A DNA stretch of 64,000 nt from Helicobacter hepaticus ATCC 51449 (GCF_000007905.1 NC_004917.1:310001-374000); one strand, 5' to 3'. Counted from the stretch's first letter, positions 26,946 through 47,351 are shown. Notes: generated from the sequence alone by a model not told the origin. Numbers and translations: made by a program.

Positions 26946-27605
26946 ATGCTAGATTTTGACTTTATGCGCCAATGTGTGCCGATGTTTGCCAAAGCCCTCT
27001 CTTTGACTTTGTATATCTCCTTTTTTGGCATTTTACTTTCACTTATCATTGGTTTCATAAGTGCGTGGATTTTGTTTTTAAAAGTCCGCTTTCTAAGCCC
27101 TATTGTAGCAATCTATGTAGAATTAGCGCGTAACACACCCTTACTTATCCAACTCTTTTTTCTCTACTATGGGCTACATAGCATTATAGGCATAAATCTC
27201 AATGAATATGTCTGTGCTATCACAGGCTTAGCATTTTTAGGTGGTGGATATATGTGTGAGAGCTTCCGCACAGGATTAGAATCTATCTCTAGCTCACAGA
27301 TCGAAAGCGCACAAAGCATAGGATTACAATCTCATCAAATGATGTTTTATATTATCCTCCCTCAATCTCTTAGTGTTGCTTTACCCTCTGTGGGAGCAAA
27401 TGTCATTTTTCTTTTGAAAGAAACTTCTGTTGTAAGTGTCATCGCTTTAGCAGATATTATGTTTGTAACCAAAGATATTATCACGCATTATTATAAAACA
27501 AATGAAGCCTTAACTCTTCTTGTCTTAAGCTACCTCATCGTGCTTCTCCCTCTCTCTTTGGTCTTTTCACTCCTTGAGCGATCCTACAAAAAGCGAGTGT
27601 TGTAA
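26946..27605 (+). CDS. Polar amino-acid ABC transporter permease 1
   Basis: 219 residues with about five membrane helices. The ATPase-docking EAA loop reads ESAQSIGLQSHQMMFYIILPQ (about 118-138), and the family pattern ARNTPLLIQLFF lies near residue 60. It belongs to the HisM/GlnP class, which imports polar amino acids such as glutamine, histidine or arginine. It overlaps the second permease by one base (TAATG). Upstream on the other strand is an unrelated membrane protein. Confidence 0.9.
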   Translation: MLDFDFMRQCVPMFAKALSLTLYISFFGILLSLIIGFISAWILFLKVRFLSPIVAIYVELARNTPLLIQLFFLYYGLHSIIGINLNEYVCAITGLAFLGGGYMCESFRTGLESISSSQIESAQSIGLQSHQMMFYIILPQSLSVALPSVGANVIFLLKETSVVSVIALADIMFVTKDIITHYYKTNEALTLLVLSYLIVLLPLSLVFSLLERSYKKRVL

Positions 27606-28257
27606 TGGAAATATTTTTTATTGGCTCAAATTTTGCTCGGCTCTTACAAGGGGTGCTTCTCACGCTTGAGATTGCGCTCATCTCTATTATTTTAGCAACA
27701 TTTGGCGGACTTATTTTAGGCTTTATAATGACTTTAAAAAGCCTCATTATACGCGGAATATGCAGATTCTATCTTGAATGTGTGCGCATTATTCCTATTC
27801 TTGCTTGGCTTTTTATCGTATTTTTTGGTATTTCGCAGCAATTTGATATTAATCTTAGTGCGATAACAAGCGCGATTATCGTCTTTAGCCTATGGGGTGT
27901 AGCTGAAGTGGGAGATTTGGTGCGTGGAGCAATTACCTCACTCCCCAAACATCAAAGTGAAAGTGGTAAGGCACTTGGATTACAGCAATGGCAAATTATG
28001 TGCTATATTATCTTGCCTCAAGCACTCCGTCGCCTTTTACCCTCAATCATTTCCCTCTCTACTCGTATGATTAAGACAACTTCGCTTGTAGCATTGCTTG
28101 GAGCTGTAGATTTGCTCAAAGTCGGGCAGCAAATTATAGAACTCAACAAATCCAATCCAAATGCGAGTTTTTGGGTATATGGAGGGATTTTCTGCACATA
28201 TTTTATCCTGTGCTATCCCCTTTCATATTTAAGTAAAATTTTGGAGAAAAAATATCA

Positions 28258-28261
<4 letters not shown>
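27605..28261 (+). CDS. Polar amino-acid ABC transporter permease 2
   Basis: 218 residues, paralogous to the preceding gene. The EAA loop is ESGKALGLQQWQIMCYIILPQALRR. CVRIIPILAWLFIVFF replaces the usual RNTPLL motif. Together the two would form the heterodimeric membrane channel. It overlaps the ATPase gene by four bases. Confidence 0.9.
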
Positions 28262-29546
<1,285 letters not shown>

Positions 29547-29642
29547 TTAAATTCTAAGATTCTATATTAACTTCTTATAGAAGTCAATGAGTTTTTATCT
29601 GCATTTGCTCATTCATTTTTTAACTCCCTCTTACCAATCAAC

Positions 29643-30623
29643 TTAGAATCTAAACATTGCGCTTAGGCTATTTTGCCAATTTAGCTCATAATATGAAAGC
29701 ATATAGGAAAAATTTGATTTTGCTAATAAATGAAAGTTCTTATGTTCTAAGATACCAATACTTATCTCGCTAAAGATACCATTGCTCATACCCAACCTAT
29801 CATAGACTATCGCACCATTTGCCAACACACCAACACCAGAACTTGATAAATTTAAATCACTCAACACACCAAAACTCAACGCAGCCTCAAAGTAGCGCGT
29901 ATCCCAAATATTTTTTATCCCTACAAGCATATTAAATCCCCCATCAATAAAATCACGATTTTTTGCCATTTCTTTGGTTGGGAAAAACGCATAACTCTCT
30001 AAGCGCAAAAAAGGCAGCAAGGCATACTTACCAAAGTTAAAACTATATCCATAATCAACATTTAAAAGCATACTTTGCTCATCAAACTCTATGCCCTCAA
30101 CACCTCCTGCAAGATGTGCAGGTAAAGCAAAGGAGTATCCAAACTCAAAACCTAACCAATGATAGCCTCTTTCACTTTGTGCAAACAAAACATCAAGTTG
30201 TGCTAATATGCCAATTTGAAAACTTGCATCAGGTGCAATAGAGATAGAATCTTGTGTGTTATTAGAATAGAAAGATTCTGTCTTAAGTGAGGCTTTTGTA
30301 AAATTTGTCTGCACAGAAAAAAGTACATCACTTTGCTCATTATTAGCTAAGATTCTATGATATTCTAACCCCACTCCATTTACACTTATTGCAAAGGAGT
30401 GATGACGCATATACGCGTTAAGATAATGTAATGAGAGGCTTTGAGTAATGGGACTTTGTTTATTTTGCATATATTCTAAGGCATTAGATTCTAAAGAAGA
30501 ATCCTTTTGGAAGCTTTGAATCTTAAAATCATCTTTAAATACCTCATCTTGTAAGGGAATGAGAATATCCGCACCAAAGGCACAAACAAAAAAAACGCTA
30601 GAAAGAGTCAATCTTAAAAACAT
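29643..30623 (-). CDS. Outer-membrane beta-barrel protein, unknown role
   Basis: 326 residues. MFLRLTLSSVFFVCAFGADI is a signal peptide. The rest alternates hydrophobic and polar residues in many strands (FAISVNGVGLEYHRIL, YHWLGFEFGYSFALP, YALLPFLRLESYAFF) and ends in Phe (LSAMFRF), the C-terminal signal for barrel assembly. It resembles Helicobacter outer-membrane proteins in style but I cannot assign a family. It follows rsfS by two bases and so may be the end of the nikR-nadD-rsfS transcript. Confidence 0.7.
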   Translation of the reverse strand: MFLRLTLSSVFFVCAFGADILIPLQDEVFKDDFKIQSFQKDSSLESNALEYMQNKQSPITQSLSLHYLNAYMRHHSFAISVNGVGLEYHRILANNEQSDVLFSVQTNFTKASLKTESFYSNNTQDSISIAPDASFQIGILAQLDVLFAQSERGYHWLGFEFGYSFALPAHLAGGVEGIEFDEQSMLLNVDYGYSFNFGKYALLPFLRLESYAFFPTKEMAKNRDFIDGGFNMLVGIKNIWDTRYFEAALSFGVLSDLNLSSSGVGVLANGAIVYDRLGMSNGIFSEISIGILEHKNFHLLAKSNFSYMLSYYELNWQNSLSAMFRF

Positions 30624-30625
30624 TG

Positions 30626-30967
30626 TTATTTTTTGATAATAATTGAATGTAAAAATTCTTCTAAATTAAATTTTTTGCGATGATTAGGTGTGAAAATATG
30701 AATCATAATATCTCCCAAATCGGCAACTACCCAATCTTCACTCTCTTCTTCGGTAGCATAAAATACTTCCCCTTGAGGCTTTAGCTCACTTTTAAGATAA
30801 TCAAGTAAAGCAAAAGAATGCTTCCCTATCATCGCACTCACAATGATGACTTTATCTACAATATAATCCTTATCACATAAATCAAATACTTCAATATCCT
30901 CACCTTTCTTATCTGCTAAAAGTGTGGTAATACGCTCAATCCTTTCATTTATATGTTTTCCTTGCAA
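30626..30967 (-). CDS. rsfS: Ribosome silencing factor RsfS
   Basis: 113 residues. RsfS binds L14 on the large subunit and blocks subunit joining when nutrients are low. Core motifs are DIEVFDLCDKDYIVDKVIIVSA and DWVVADLGDIMIHIFTPNHRKKFNLE. The start is TTG, justified by AAGGAG five bases before it and by lack of any nearby ATG. It follows nadD, the common nadD-rsfS pairing. Confidence 0.93.
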   Translation of the reverse strand: MQGKHINERIERITTLLADKKGEDIEVFDLCDKDYIVDKVIIVSAMIGKHSFALLDYLKSELKPQGEVFYATEEESEDWVVADLGDIMIHIFTPNHRKKFNLEEFLHSIIIKK

Positions 30968-30996
30968 GCAATCTCCTTGTATAAAATAAAGGCTTA

Positions 30997-31653
30997 TTAT
31001 AGCCTAAAGTTTGCCTTGATAAAAGTATGTAAGCATACAGGAACAAGGTTTAAAGCTTCATCTATTTGCCCTTTTTGAAGCAAAGAGCGCACAGAGCTTG
31101 AGGAAAAATGCGCTACACTAGGAGGTAAATCTAAACATTTAATAACGTGCGCATAAGGCACAATATGTGGTGATATTTGAGAATCTTTTTGGGAAATTTC
31201 GCGCTTTATAAGCACAAAATCTACCATTTTGCATAATTTTTCTACATCTTTCCACTGCTTAAGATTATTAAAACTATCTTCTCCCAACACAAAAACAAGT
31301 TGGGCATTGGTATCTTGCTTTGTTATTTGTTCTTTAATAAAGGCTACGCTCTGCACACTAAATACACTCCGATTCTGGCACACTTCATAATCACTGACTG
31401 ATATATATGGAATCTTTTGATTGCAAGACTTAGCATTATTCATCTCATCAGCGAGGATTTTGCACATTTGCAATCGTTGCAATGGTGTAAAAAAAGAGGA
31501 GCTTTTAAGCGGATTACGATAATTTGGCATAAGGATAATCCGCTTATATAGAAGATTTTCACGCAAGAGGCGAATAATCTCCATATGAGCATAATGAAGC
31601 GGGTCAAAACTGCCACCATAAAGTGCTATAATATTACTCAAATCGGCTTGCAC
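30997..31653 (-). CDS. nadD: Nicotinate-nucleotide adenylyltransferase
   Basis: 218 residues. Adenylates nicotinate mononucleotide in NAD synthesis. [17 protein letters not shown] is the nucleotidyltransferase HxGH-type motif, and the terminal SSSVRSLL is the ISSTxIR-like phosphate-binding motif. The start is GTG at 31653, inside the last 20 bases of nikR; a TTG four codons later is an alternative. Translational coupling with nikR is likely. Confidence 0.93.
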   Translation of the reverse strand: MQADLSNIIALYGGSFDPLHYAHMEIIRLLRENLLYKRIILMPNYRNPLKSSSFFTPLQRLQMCKILADEMNNAKSCNQKIPYISVSDYEVCQNRSVFSVQSVAFIKEQITKQDTNAQLVFVLGEDSFNNLKQWKDVEKLCKMVDFVLIKREISQKDSQISPHIVPYAHVIKCLDLPPSVAHFSSSSVRSLLQKGQIDEALNLVPVCLHTFIKANFRL

Positions 31654-32065
31654 GCGTCAATTTAGAAAATTTTACACCTTTAAGTCCGCCAATTTCAATA
31701 CTTAAATCCTCAATATGCACTCCATTACCACGTAAGATAATTGTTTCAAGGCAATTATGTTGGTCTAAATGCACGTGCGTATTGCAGAGAATCTCAACAT
31801 TGCCCTTATGTGTGCTTGTATGCTGAATATCAATCATACGCTGATTAAGCTCACGCTGATGGTGATCATAAATAATCGTCAAAACTGCTACACCTTGCGT
31901 ATTTTCAGCACCACTACTCCATATTTCCTCATTAAGCTTTTCGCGTATCATATCTCGCACAATTTCAGAACGTGAAGAATATCCCTTATGAGTAAGACGC
32001 TCATCAAGAGTTTCAAGGAGATTCTGCGGGAGAGATACACTAAATCGGATAATACTAGACTTCAT
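31634..32065 (-). CDS. nikR: Nickel-responsive regulator NikR
   Basis: 143 residues. The N-terminal ribbon-helix-helix domain ([20 protein letters not shown] with a second helix [13 protein letters not shown]) binds DNA. The C-terminal ACT-like domain holds the square-planar nickel site: His86, His97, His99 and Cys105 in [11 protein letters not shown]. These correspond to His88, His99, His101 and Cys107 of H. pylori NikR. It controls urease, hydrogenase and nickel uptake in Helicobacter. It diverges from exbB-exbD-tonB, the same arrangement as in H. pylori. Confidence 0.96.
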   Translation of the reverse strand: MKSSIIRFSVSLPQNLLETLDERLTHKGYSSRSEIVRDMIREKLNEEIWSSGAENTQGVAVLTIIYDHHQRELNQRMIDIQHTSTHKGNVEILCNTHVHLDQHNCLETIILRGNGVHIEDLSIEIGGLKGVKFSKLTRASRFE

Positions 32066-32143
32066 TATGTCTCCTTTTAATAAACTTAAAAAATTGTAGC
32101 GTAAAAAGGCTGAAGTATGAATTTAAGTAAAATTAAAAGGAAG

Positions 32144-32175
32144 TATAATCTTATCTTAAGAATGATTTTTATAAT
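32144..32175 (+). promoter_or_regulatory. Promoter and possible NikR target region for exbB
   Basis: Two TATAAT hexamers (32144-32149 and 32170-32175) lie in the 151-base gap between divergent nikR and exbB. The bases around them are AT-rich and loosely fit the two-half-site NikR operator of H. pylori (TATWATT-N11-AATWATA), but neither half is exact. Self-regulation and nickel control of tonB genes are plausible inferences. Confidence 0.35.
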
Positions 32176-32216
32176 ATGCAGCAATTAAATACCTTAACCT
32201 TTTTTGGAGTATATTT

Positions 32217-32654
32217 ATGGAATTTCTCAAAGATTATATTGATTATATTATTTTTGCAATTCTTGGTTTTATGAGTTTTTTAAGCGTGTGGTTTAGCTGT
32301 GAGAGGCTCATTTTTTATATGCGTATAAATCTTAATGATTATCAAAATGAGGAAATATTAGAAGAAGTATTAAGTAAAAATCTTACTGCTCTTTATATCA
32401 TCTATTCTAATGCACCCTATGTGGGGCTTTTAGGCACAGTTATTGGGATTATGATTACCTTTTATGATATGGGTATGAGCGGTGGTATGGACGCCCAAAG
32501 CATTATGATTGGCTTATCTACTGCTCTTAAAGCTACTGCTCTTGGCTTGGTGGTAGCTATCCCTACTTTAATTGTATATAATTGCTTTGTGCGTAAAATG
32601 GACGTGCAGCTTAATCGCTATAAACTCAGTAAAAAAGACATCAACGAGAGATAA
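32217..32654 (+). CDS. exbB: TonB-complex energiser ExbB
   Basis: 145 residues, the short epsilonproteobacterial form. Three membrane segments: [16 protein letters not shown], then [20 protein letters not shown] and [20 protein letters not shown]. The last two carry the MotA/TolQ/ExbB signature. It forms the proton channel with ExbD to drive TonB. TTTTTTGGAG precedes the ATG. It starts the exbB-exbD-tonB operon. Confidence 0.95.
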   Translation: MEFLKDYIDYIIFAILGFMSFLSVWFSCERLIFYMRINLNDYQNEEILEEVLSKNLTALYIIYSNAPYVGLLGTVIGIMITFYDMGMSGGMDAQSIMIGLSTALKATALGLVVAIPTLIVYNCFVRKMDVQLNRYKLSKKDINER

Positions 32655-32656
32655 AT

Positions 32657-33037
32657 ATGAGAATCCCAAAAAAAGATGGCTTGAATATTGTCCCTTTCAT
32701 TGATGTAATGCTTGTCCTTTTGGCTATTGTGCTAAGTGTATCTACTTTTATAGCTCAAGGGCAAATTAAAGTAGAACTTCCCTATGCAAGCCAAAATCAA
32801 CAAGAAAAACACGAGAAACCAAGTATAATTACTATTGATGAGCAGAATATTATTTATTTCAATGATAAAGCTACCGATATAGAATCTCTTAAGGCTGAGA
32901 TTGCCAATGTTGATAACAAAACACTTATTCAACTCAAAAGTGATAAAAATGCGAAATTTGAAACTTTTATTCAAATCATAGATATTTTAAAGGAGAAAGG
33001 GCATGAAAACTTCGGAATTTCAACAAAAACCAAGTAA
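32657..33037 (+). CDS. exbD: TonB-complex protein ExbD
   Basis: 126 residues. One membrane helix (LNIVPFIDVMLVLLAIVLSVSTF) contains the essential Asp of the ExbD/TolR family. The periplasmic part follows (SIITIDEQNIIYFNDKAT). It starts two bases after exbB and its end overlaps tonB by 35 bases. Confidence 0.95.
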   Translation: MRIPKKDGLNIVPFIDVMLVLLAIVLSVSTFIAQGQIKVELPYASQNQQEKHEKPSIITIDEQNIIYFNDKATDIESLKAEIANVDNKTLIQLKSDKNAKFETFIQIIDILKEKGHENFGISTKTK

Positions 33038-33731
33038 TCTATGTCATATGCAAAGGCTAAGCATAAATCACACAGCTCATCAAAAAAATAATCAGCATAC
33101 TTTCTTTACACCCAGCAAAGTAGGATTTGTGCTCAGTTTTGTATTACATTTTGCATTTGCAATAAGCCTATACGAGCATTTTCACAATGTTGATTTTCAA
33201 CAAAACGGAGACAATATCACAACCCTTACTCTAGCAACTTTTCAAACTCCTTCTCAAGAAGAAATAGAAAATCCTAAGCCCAAACCTTTAGTGCATAAAA
33301 CAAAACATCAGCATAAAGAAATTATTAAAGAACAAGGCAAACTTGCAAAAAAAGAGGAAGAATCTCCCATAAATAAAGCTCCTAAAGCTAAGCCTAACGA
33401 AAAGACAGAAGAAGGCGAGATAATACAAACGCTTTCATATAAAAATGGGAGCGAGGATGATTTGTTCTCAAAAATTAAAAGTGCTATTGACCGAAAAAGT
33501 AAATATCCTACTATGGCAAGAAAAAGAGGATTGGAAGGAGAGGTAATCGTAGAATTTATTATTCATAAAGATGGCAAAGTATCAAATATACGCGTTATCA
33601 AAGCAAATCAATATGAATTATTTAATACAGCTGCAGTCAATGCCATAAAAAAGGCTCAAAGCGATTTTCCTACTCTAAGCTCAACTACCAAAATTGAATT
33701 ACCGATTAAATATGAGCTTGATAGAATCTAA
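33003..33731 (+). CDS. tonB: Energy transducer TonB
   Basis: 242 residues. A cytoplasmic N-terminus of about 35 residues precedes the single anchor (VGFVLSFVLHFAFAISLYEHF, with the His of the ExbB/D-interacting helix). Then comes a Lys/Glu/Pro-rich periplasmic spacer (NPKPKPLVHKTKHQHKEI). The C-terminal TonB domain runs from about 150 (YPTMARKRGLEGEVIVEFIIHKDGKVSNIRVIKA). It energises outer-membrane uptake of iron, haem, cobalamin and nickel. AAGGAGAAAGGGC precedes the ATG inside exbD. Confidence 0.93.
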   Translation: MKTSEFQQKPSNLCHMQRLSINHTAHQKNNQHTFFTPSKVGFVLSFVLHFAFAISLYEHFHNVDFQQNGDNITTLTLATFQTPSQEEIENPKPKPLVHKTKHQHKEIIKEQGKLAKKEEESPINKAPKAKPNEKTEEGEIIQTLSYKNGSEDDLFSKIKSAIDRKSKYPTMARKRGLEGEVIVEFIIHKDGKVSNIRVIKANQYELFNTAAVNAIKKAQSDFPTLSSTTKIELPIKYELDRI

Positions 33732-33743
33732 TAAAATTCTATC
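33720..33743. terminator. Bidirectional terminator between tonB and the cytochrome c gene
   Basis: GATAGAAT and ATTCTATC form a perfect 8-bp stem with an 8-base loop, overlapping the tonB stop and ten bases from the convergent cytochrome stop. The left arm belongs to a copy of the AGAATCT motif. Confidence 0.6.
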
Positions 33744-33752
33744 ATTTAGATT

Positions 33753-34163
33753 CTAAAACGCATCAATATAATTTGCTAATGCCTCAATATCTTCATCGCT
33801 TAGGTTCTTTGTCTGCATATACATAATAATAGAATTGCCACCCTTGCTCAATGTCTGCTCACGGAATCCTTTCAGAGATTCTCTTACCTGTGCCTTATTA
33901 AGTGAAGCGATAAGGACATTACCTACACTTCCCGGTGCAACACTCTTACCATCTTTGCCGTGGCACGCAGCACATTTACCATAAAGCACTTGAGCATCAG
34001 GTAAAGAAGCATTACTTTTTACATTTTCTAAAGCATTCTTATTTGGAGACATATCAGATTGTTTTACTTGAGATACAGGAGTGTGTTTAGAATCTTGTTT
34101 TTTATCATCAAAACAAGCGATAAATAACAAAGGGAATATACAAAAAAGAAGAAATCTATTCAT
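33753..34163 (-). CDS. Lipid-anchored monohaem cytochrome c
   Basis: 136 residues. MNRFLLFCIFPLLFIACFDD is a lipoprotein signal with lipobox FIAC. A polar linker leads to one class I cytochrome domain: haem site CAACH (about residue 70) and likely Met axial ligand in IIMYMQTKNLSDEDIEALANYI. It probably passes electrons in the periplasm, for example to the cbb3 oxidase or a peroxidase; the partner is not encoded nearby. It is the last gene after fusA, separated from the small lipoprotein by a strong hairpin. Confidence 0.85.
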   Translation of the reverse strand: MNRFLLFCIFPLLFIACFDDKKQDSKHTPVSQVKQSDMSPNKNALENVKSNASLPDAQVLYGKCAACHGKDGKSVAPGSVGNVLIASLNKAQVRESLKGFREQTLSKGGNSIIMYMQTKNLSDEDIEALANYIDAF

Positions 34164-34181
34164 AATTTTTCCTTATCTATT

Positions 34182-34200
34182 GCCTCTCTTAAGGAGAGGC
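34182..34200 (-). terminator. Hairpin between the lipoprotein and cytochrome c genes
   Basis: GCCTCTC and GAGAGGC give a perfect 7-bp stem with a 5-base loop. There is no T run, so it may reduce read-through from the very highly expressed fusA transcript or stabilise mRNA rather than stop it. Confidence 0.45.
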
Positions 34201-34218
34201 TAGCGGAAGAGACTTCTT

Positions 34219-34506
34219 TTATTGAGCTGCACTCTCTTCTTTTGCAGCATCATCTTGAGGTTGTGAATCAGCAGATTCTGTAGTAATCTCAGATTCTGGA
34301 GCTACTTGTGTTTGAGAATCATCTTCATTTTTCATTTCATCTGCTTGAGGTTCTACTGCTGGTGCAGTTTCATTTGCAGGAGTTTCAATTGCTTCTGCTG
34401 TATCTGTTGTATGCGTAGGAGTTTCTGCGCTTTCATTATCTTTTACATTATCTCCACAAGCTACAAACACTAAACCTAAACCTAACACAAAAATTAACTT
34501 TTTCAT
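34219..34506 (-). CDS. Small acidic lipoprotein
   Basis: 95 residues. MKKLIFVLGLGLVFVACGDN is a lipoprotein signal with lipobox FVAC. The mature part is low-complexity and rich in Glu, Asp, Ala, Thr and Pro (ESAETPTHTTDTAEAIETPAN), with no fold visible. It starts only three bases after the fusA stop, so it may be carried at high level by the str operon. No function can be assigned; it could be a periplasmic spacer or cation-binding protein. Confidence 0.75.
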   Translation of the reverse strand: MKKLIFVLGLGLVFVACGDNVKDNESAETPTHTTDTAEAIETPANETAPAVEPQADEMKNEDDSQTQVAPESEITTESADSQPQDDAAKEESAAQ

Positions 34507-34509
34507 GGA

Positions 34510-36588
34510 TTACCCCTTTCGTTTTTCCATAATTTCTTTGGCAACATTACTTGGCACTTCACCATAGTGGTCAAATTCCATTGTATATGTGCCTCTACCC
34601 TGTGTAGCTGAGCGCAAGTCAGTAGAATAACCAAACATTTCAGCTAGAGGAACAAAAGCATTCACAATCTTTAATCCCATACGATCGTCCATTGAGTTGA
34701 TTTGCCCTCGCCTTCTGTTTAAATCTCCTATGACATCACCCATATACTCTTCAGGGACCTCCACCTCAACCTTCATCATAGGTTCCAATAGCACTGCGTT
34801 TGCCTTGCGACAAGCGTCTTTAAATGCCATAGAACCGGCGATTTTAAACGCCATTTCAGATGAATCCACATCATGATAACTTCCATCATAAAGTGTTATT
34901 TTAAAATCTACTACGGGATATCCTGCAAGCACACCATTTTGCATTGCTTCTTGAATGCCTTTATCAACAGCTGGAATATATTCTTTTGGAATAACTCCAC
35001 CACTAATATTATTAACAAATTCATAACCTGTGCCTGCTTCTTTTGGTTCAAGTCTAATATGCACGTGTCCATACTGCCCACGCCCACCTGATTGTTTAGC
35101 ATATTTACATTCTTGTTCAACCGCAGTTCGGATAGTTTCTCTAAAGGCAACTTGCGGTTCACCCACTTCTGCTTCTACTTTAAACTCACGTTTTAGTCTA
35201 TCAACAATAATTTCTAAGTGAAGCTCACCCATACCACCAATAAGAGTCTGCCCTGTCTCCTCGTGCGTGCTCACTCTAAAGCTTGGATCTTCTTCAGCAA
35301 GTTTGCTAAGTGCAATAGACATTTTTTCTTGGTCAGCTTTTGTTTTTGGCTCTACTGCAATTTGAATCACAGGCTCTGGGAAATCCATACGTTCTAAAAT
35401 CACAGGCACTTTTTCATCACAAAGCGTATCACCCGTAACCGTATCTTTCAAGCCCACAAATGCACAAATCTCGCCCGCATAAATTTCTTTAATATCCTCA
35501 CGCTTATTGGAGTGCATTTTTAAAAGTCGTCCTACACGCTCTTTTTTACCTTTTGTTGAATTAAGTACATAGCTTCCAGATTCTAATTTACCACGATATG
35601 CACGCACAAAAGTAAGTTGCCCTACAAATGGGTCAGTCATAATCTTAAAAGCTAATCCTGCAAATGCACCATCATCGCTAGATTCTACACTTAATTCAGA
35701 TTCATTTTTAGGATCAATACCTTTAATTTCGGCCACTTCTGTAGGAGCAGGGAGATAATCCACCACTGCATCAAGAAGTGTTTGCACTCCTTTATTTTTA
35801 AAGCTTGAACCACAAAGCATAGGGATAAGACTCATATTTAAACAACCAATTTTTATGCCTTTTTTAATATCCTCAATACTCAATTCTTCACCACCAAGAT
35901 ATTTTTCCATTAAGGCTTCATCTTGTTCTGCTGCAGCTTCAAGAAGCTTTTCTCGGTATTCATTGGCTTTCTCAACCAATTCTGATGGAATTTCCTCTAC
36001 ATCATATTTAGCGCCCATTGACTCATCATTCCAAACAATTGCTTTCATTTGCACTAAATCAATAACGCCTTTAAAATTTTCCTCTGCCCCAATAGGGATA
36101 TTAATAGGCACAGGATTAGCTTTCAAACGCTGTTTAATTTGACTTTCAACACTATAAAAATTAGCACCGATTCTATCCATTTTATTGACAAAAACCATAC
36201 GAGGTACACCATATTTATTGGCTTGTCTCCATACGGTTTCACTTTGGGGTTGCACGCCTCCTACAGAACAAAATACAGCAATAGCTCCATCAAGCACACG
36301 CATAGAACGCTCTACTTCAATGGTAAAATCAACGTGTCCGGGTGTATCAATAAGATTGATTTGATAATCTCTCCAAAAACAAGTTGTAGTGGCAGAGGTA
36401 ATCGTAATCCCACGCTCTTTTTCTTGCTCCATCCAATCCATAGTTGCTGCACCATCATGGACTTCACCAATCTTGTGGCTCACGCCCGTATAAAATAAAA
36501 TTCTCTCTGAAGTTGTCGTTTTTCCTGCATCAATATGTGCAGCAATACCGATATTTCTAATCCTTACTAAAGGGGTCTTTCTTGCCAT
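34510..36588 (-). CDS. fusA: Translation elongation factor G
   Basis: 692 residues. The GTPase moves tRNA and mRNA after peptide transfer. G1 is [10 protein letters not shown], then the switch I region [19 protein letters not shown]3 DTPGHVDF, and G4 NKMDR; domain IV has [10 protein letters not shown]. The length is standard. It ends the rpsL-rpsG-fusA str cluster; tuf is not here but heads the other end of the same block. Confidence 0.98.
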
Positions 36589-36603
36589 TATACTTCCTTT
36601 GTG

Positions 36604-37086
<483 letters not shown>

Positions 37087-37476
37087 TTATTTTTTATCGC
37101 CACCGGCTTTGGCTTTTTTAGCACCATACTTACTGCGCGAAACATTTCTTTTTGCAACACCTGCAGTATCTAATGCACCACGGATAATATGATATTTCAC
37201 CCCGGGCAAATCTTTTACACGTCCGCCTCTTACAAGCACAATGGAGTGCTCTTGGAGATTATGTCCTTCACCCGGAATATAGCTAATAACCTCTACCTTA
37301 GAAGTGAGTTTCACTTTGGCAACTTTTCTTAATGCCGAATTTGGTTTCTTAGGTGTCGTAGTATAAACACGTGTGCATACTCCTCTCCTTTGTGGGCATT
37401 CCAATAATGCAGGAGACTTTGTCTTGCGGATAACTTTCTTTCTTTCTTTTCTAATAAGCTGATTTATGGTTGGCAC
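37087..37476 (-). CDS. rpsL: 30S ribosomal protein S12
   Basis: 129 residues. Decoding-centre protein. [29 protein letters not shown] contains the conserved Lys where streptomycin-resistance changes occur; here it is wild type ([11 protein letters not shown]). [16 protein letters not shown] is the second conserved loop. Follows rpoBC after about 90 bases that may carry the str promoter. Confidence 0.98.
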   Translation of the reverse strand: MPTINQLIRKERKKVIRKTKSPALLECPQRRGVCTRVYTTTPKKPNSALRKVAKVKLTSKVEVISYIPGEGHNLQEHSIVLVRGGRVKDLPGVKYHIIRGALDTAGVAKRNVSRSKYGAKKAKAGGDKK

Positions 37477-37567
37477 TGATGCTTCCTTTATGCAAAATTA
37501 AAAATAAAAAATGCAGGGATTTTACCCAACAAAAACTTTTATTTCTCTTAGAGATGAAGAAATTTAT

Positions 37568-46255
<8,688 letters not shown>

Positions 46256-46349
46256 TTATATCCTTCTTATTCTTAAATGGATTAAAAGAGCTAAATACTC
46301 TAAAAAACCTACAATCGTTATAGGGCATTTTACAATATTCTAATAAGTA

Positions 46350-46374
46350 GCCAAACCCTAGTTTAAGATTTGGC
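46350..46374 (-). promoter_or_regulatory. Weak hairpin between rplL and rpoBC (possible attenuator)
   Basis: GCCAAA and TTTGGC form a 6-bp stem around a 13-base loop, in the gap where many bacteria attenuate transcription between ribosomal-protein and polymerase genes. There is no T run. TATAAC near 46315 on the minus strand could be a secondary -10. Confidence 0.3.
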
Positions 46375-46399
46375 ATTAAAATAAACTGAAAGCCTGAAA

Positions 46400-46780
46400 T
46401 TATTTAATTTCTACTTTTGCTCCCGCTTCCTCAAGTTTTTTCTTAAAGTTCTCAGCATCTTCTTTGCTTACACCTTCTTTGAGTGTGCTCGGGGTTTGCT
46501 CTGTAGCATCTTTTGCCTCTTTTAAACCTAAGCCTGTAATTTCACGCACTGCTTTAATTACATTGATTTTATTTGCACCTGCATCAACAAGCACTACATT
46601 GAAATCGGTTTTCTCTTCTGCCGCTGCTCCGCCGCCAGCTCCACCTGCAACTGCACCTGCTACAACCGTTGGCGCAGCACTTACGCCAAATTTTTCTTCA
46701 AAAGCTTTTACAAGCTCTGAAAGCTCCAATACTGAAAGATTCCCAATGTAATCTAATACTTCTTCTTTAGAGATTGCCAT
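46400..46780 (-). CDS. rplL: 50S ribosomal protein L7/L12
   Basis: 126 residues. The N-terminal dimerisation helix ([28 protein letters not shown]), Ala/Gly hinge ([17 protein letters not shown]) and factor-binding C-terminal domain ([21 protein letters not shown]) are all clear. Binds L10 as dimers; stoichiometry is set with rplJ in the same transcript. Confidence 0.98.
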   Translation of the reverse strand: MAISKEEVLDYIGNLSVLELSELVKAFEEKFGVSAAPTVVAGAVAGGAGGGAAAEEKTDFNVVLVDAGANKINVIKAVREITGLGLKEAKDATEQTPSTLKEGVSKEDAENFKKKLEEAGAKVEIK

Positions 46781-46800
46781 TTTACACTCCTTTTATTGTG

Positions 46801-47283
46801 TTAATTTTCTTCTTTTTGTTTTCGTAAATTATCAAGTCCAGTAACAAAGTATCGTGCTGGAGCCGTCCATACAGACAGCAACATACCGATAAGCTCTTCT
46901 TTGCTTGGTAACTTAGAAACAGACACTATATGCTTAATATCAACCACTTGTTTATCAAACAAACCAACTTTCAAACTAAAATGCTCATTATAAGAATCCG
47001 CAAACTTGCAAACAACCTTAGACAGCGCGATTTGGTCATCTGCCCAAAGAAAAATATTTGTATCTTTGAGCTCTAAGTTAGGACATTGCGCATTTTTAAT
47101 GGCAATGTTTGCAAGGGTATTTTTAATAACTTGAACCTTAATATTAGCACTTCTTGAAGTGCATCTTAGCTCTTCAAGTTGGTTTACTCGTAAACCCTTG
47201 TAATCGCATACAATCAAGGCAGAAGCATTCTTAAATTCAGCACTTAAATATTCTACAATCTGAATCTTCTCTTGCTTAGTCAT
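46801..47283 (-). CDS. rplJ: 50S ribosomal protein L10
   Basis: 160 residues. Base of the L7/L12 stalk. The N-terminal rRNA-binding domain contains [19 protein letters not shown] and [15 protein letters not shown]; the C-terminal helix that holds L12 dimers is the last 30 residues. Preceded by a folded leader (47297-47351) and AAAGGAGGAGAA. Confidence 0.97.
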
Positions 47284-47296
47284 TTCTCCTCCTTTC

Positions 47297-47351
47297 AGAC
47301 CTCAACCTCACATAGGGAAATTTAAGCCTAAGCCCCTATGCTCTTTGGTCT
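47297..47351 (-). ncRNA. L10 leader (autoregulatory mRNA structure)
   Basis: In the rplA-rplJ gap the transcript folds with an outer stem AGACC/GGTCT and an inner 7-bp stem CATAGGG/CCCTATG, joined by purine-rich internal loops. This matches the layout of the ribosomal protein L10 leader, where the L10-L12 complex binds and represses translation of rplJ-rplL. The position directly before the rplJ ribosome site fits. Confidence 0.7.
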
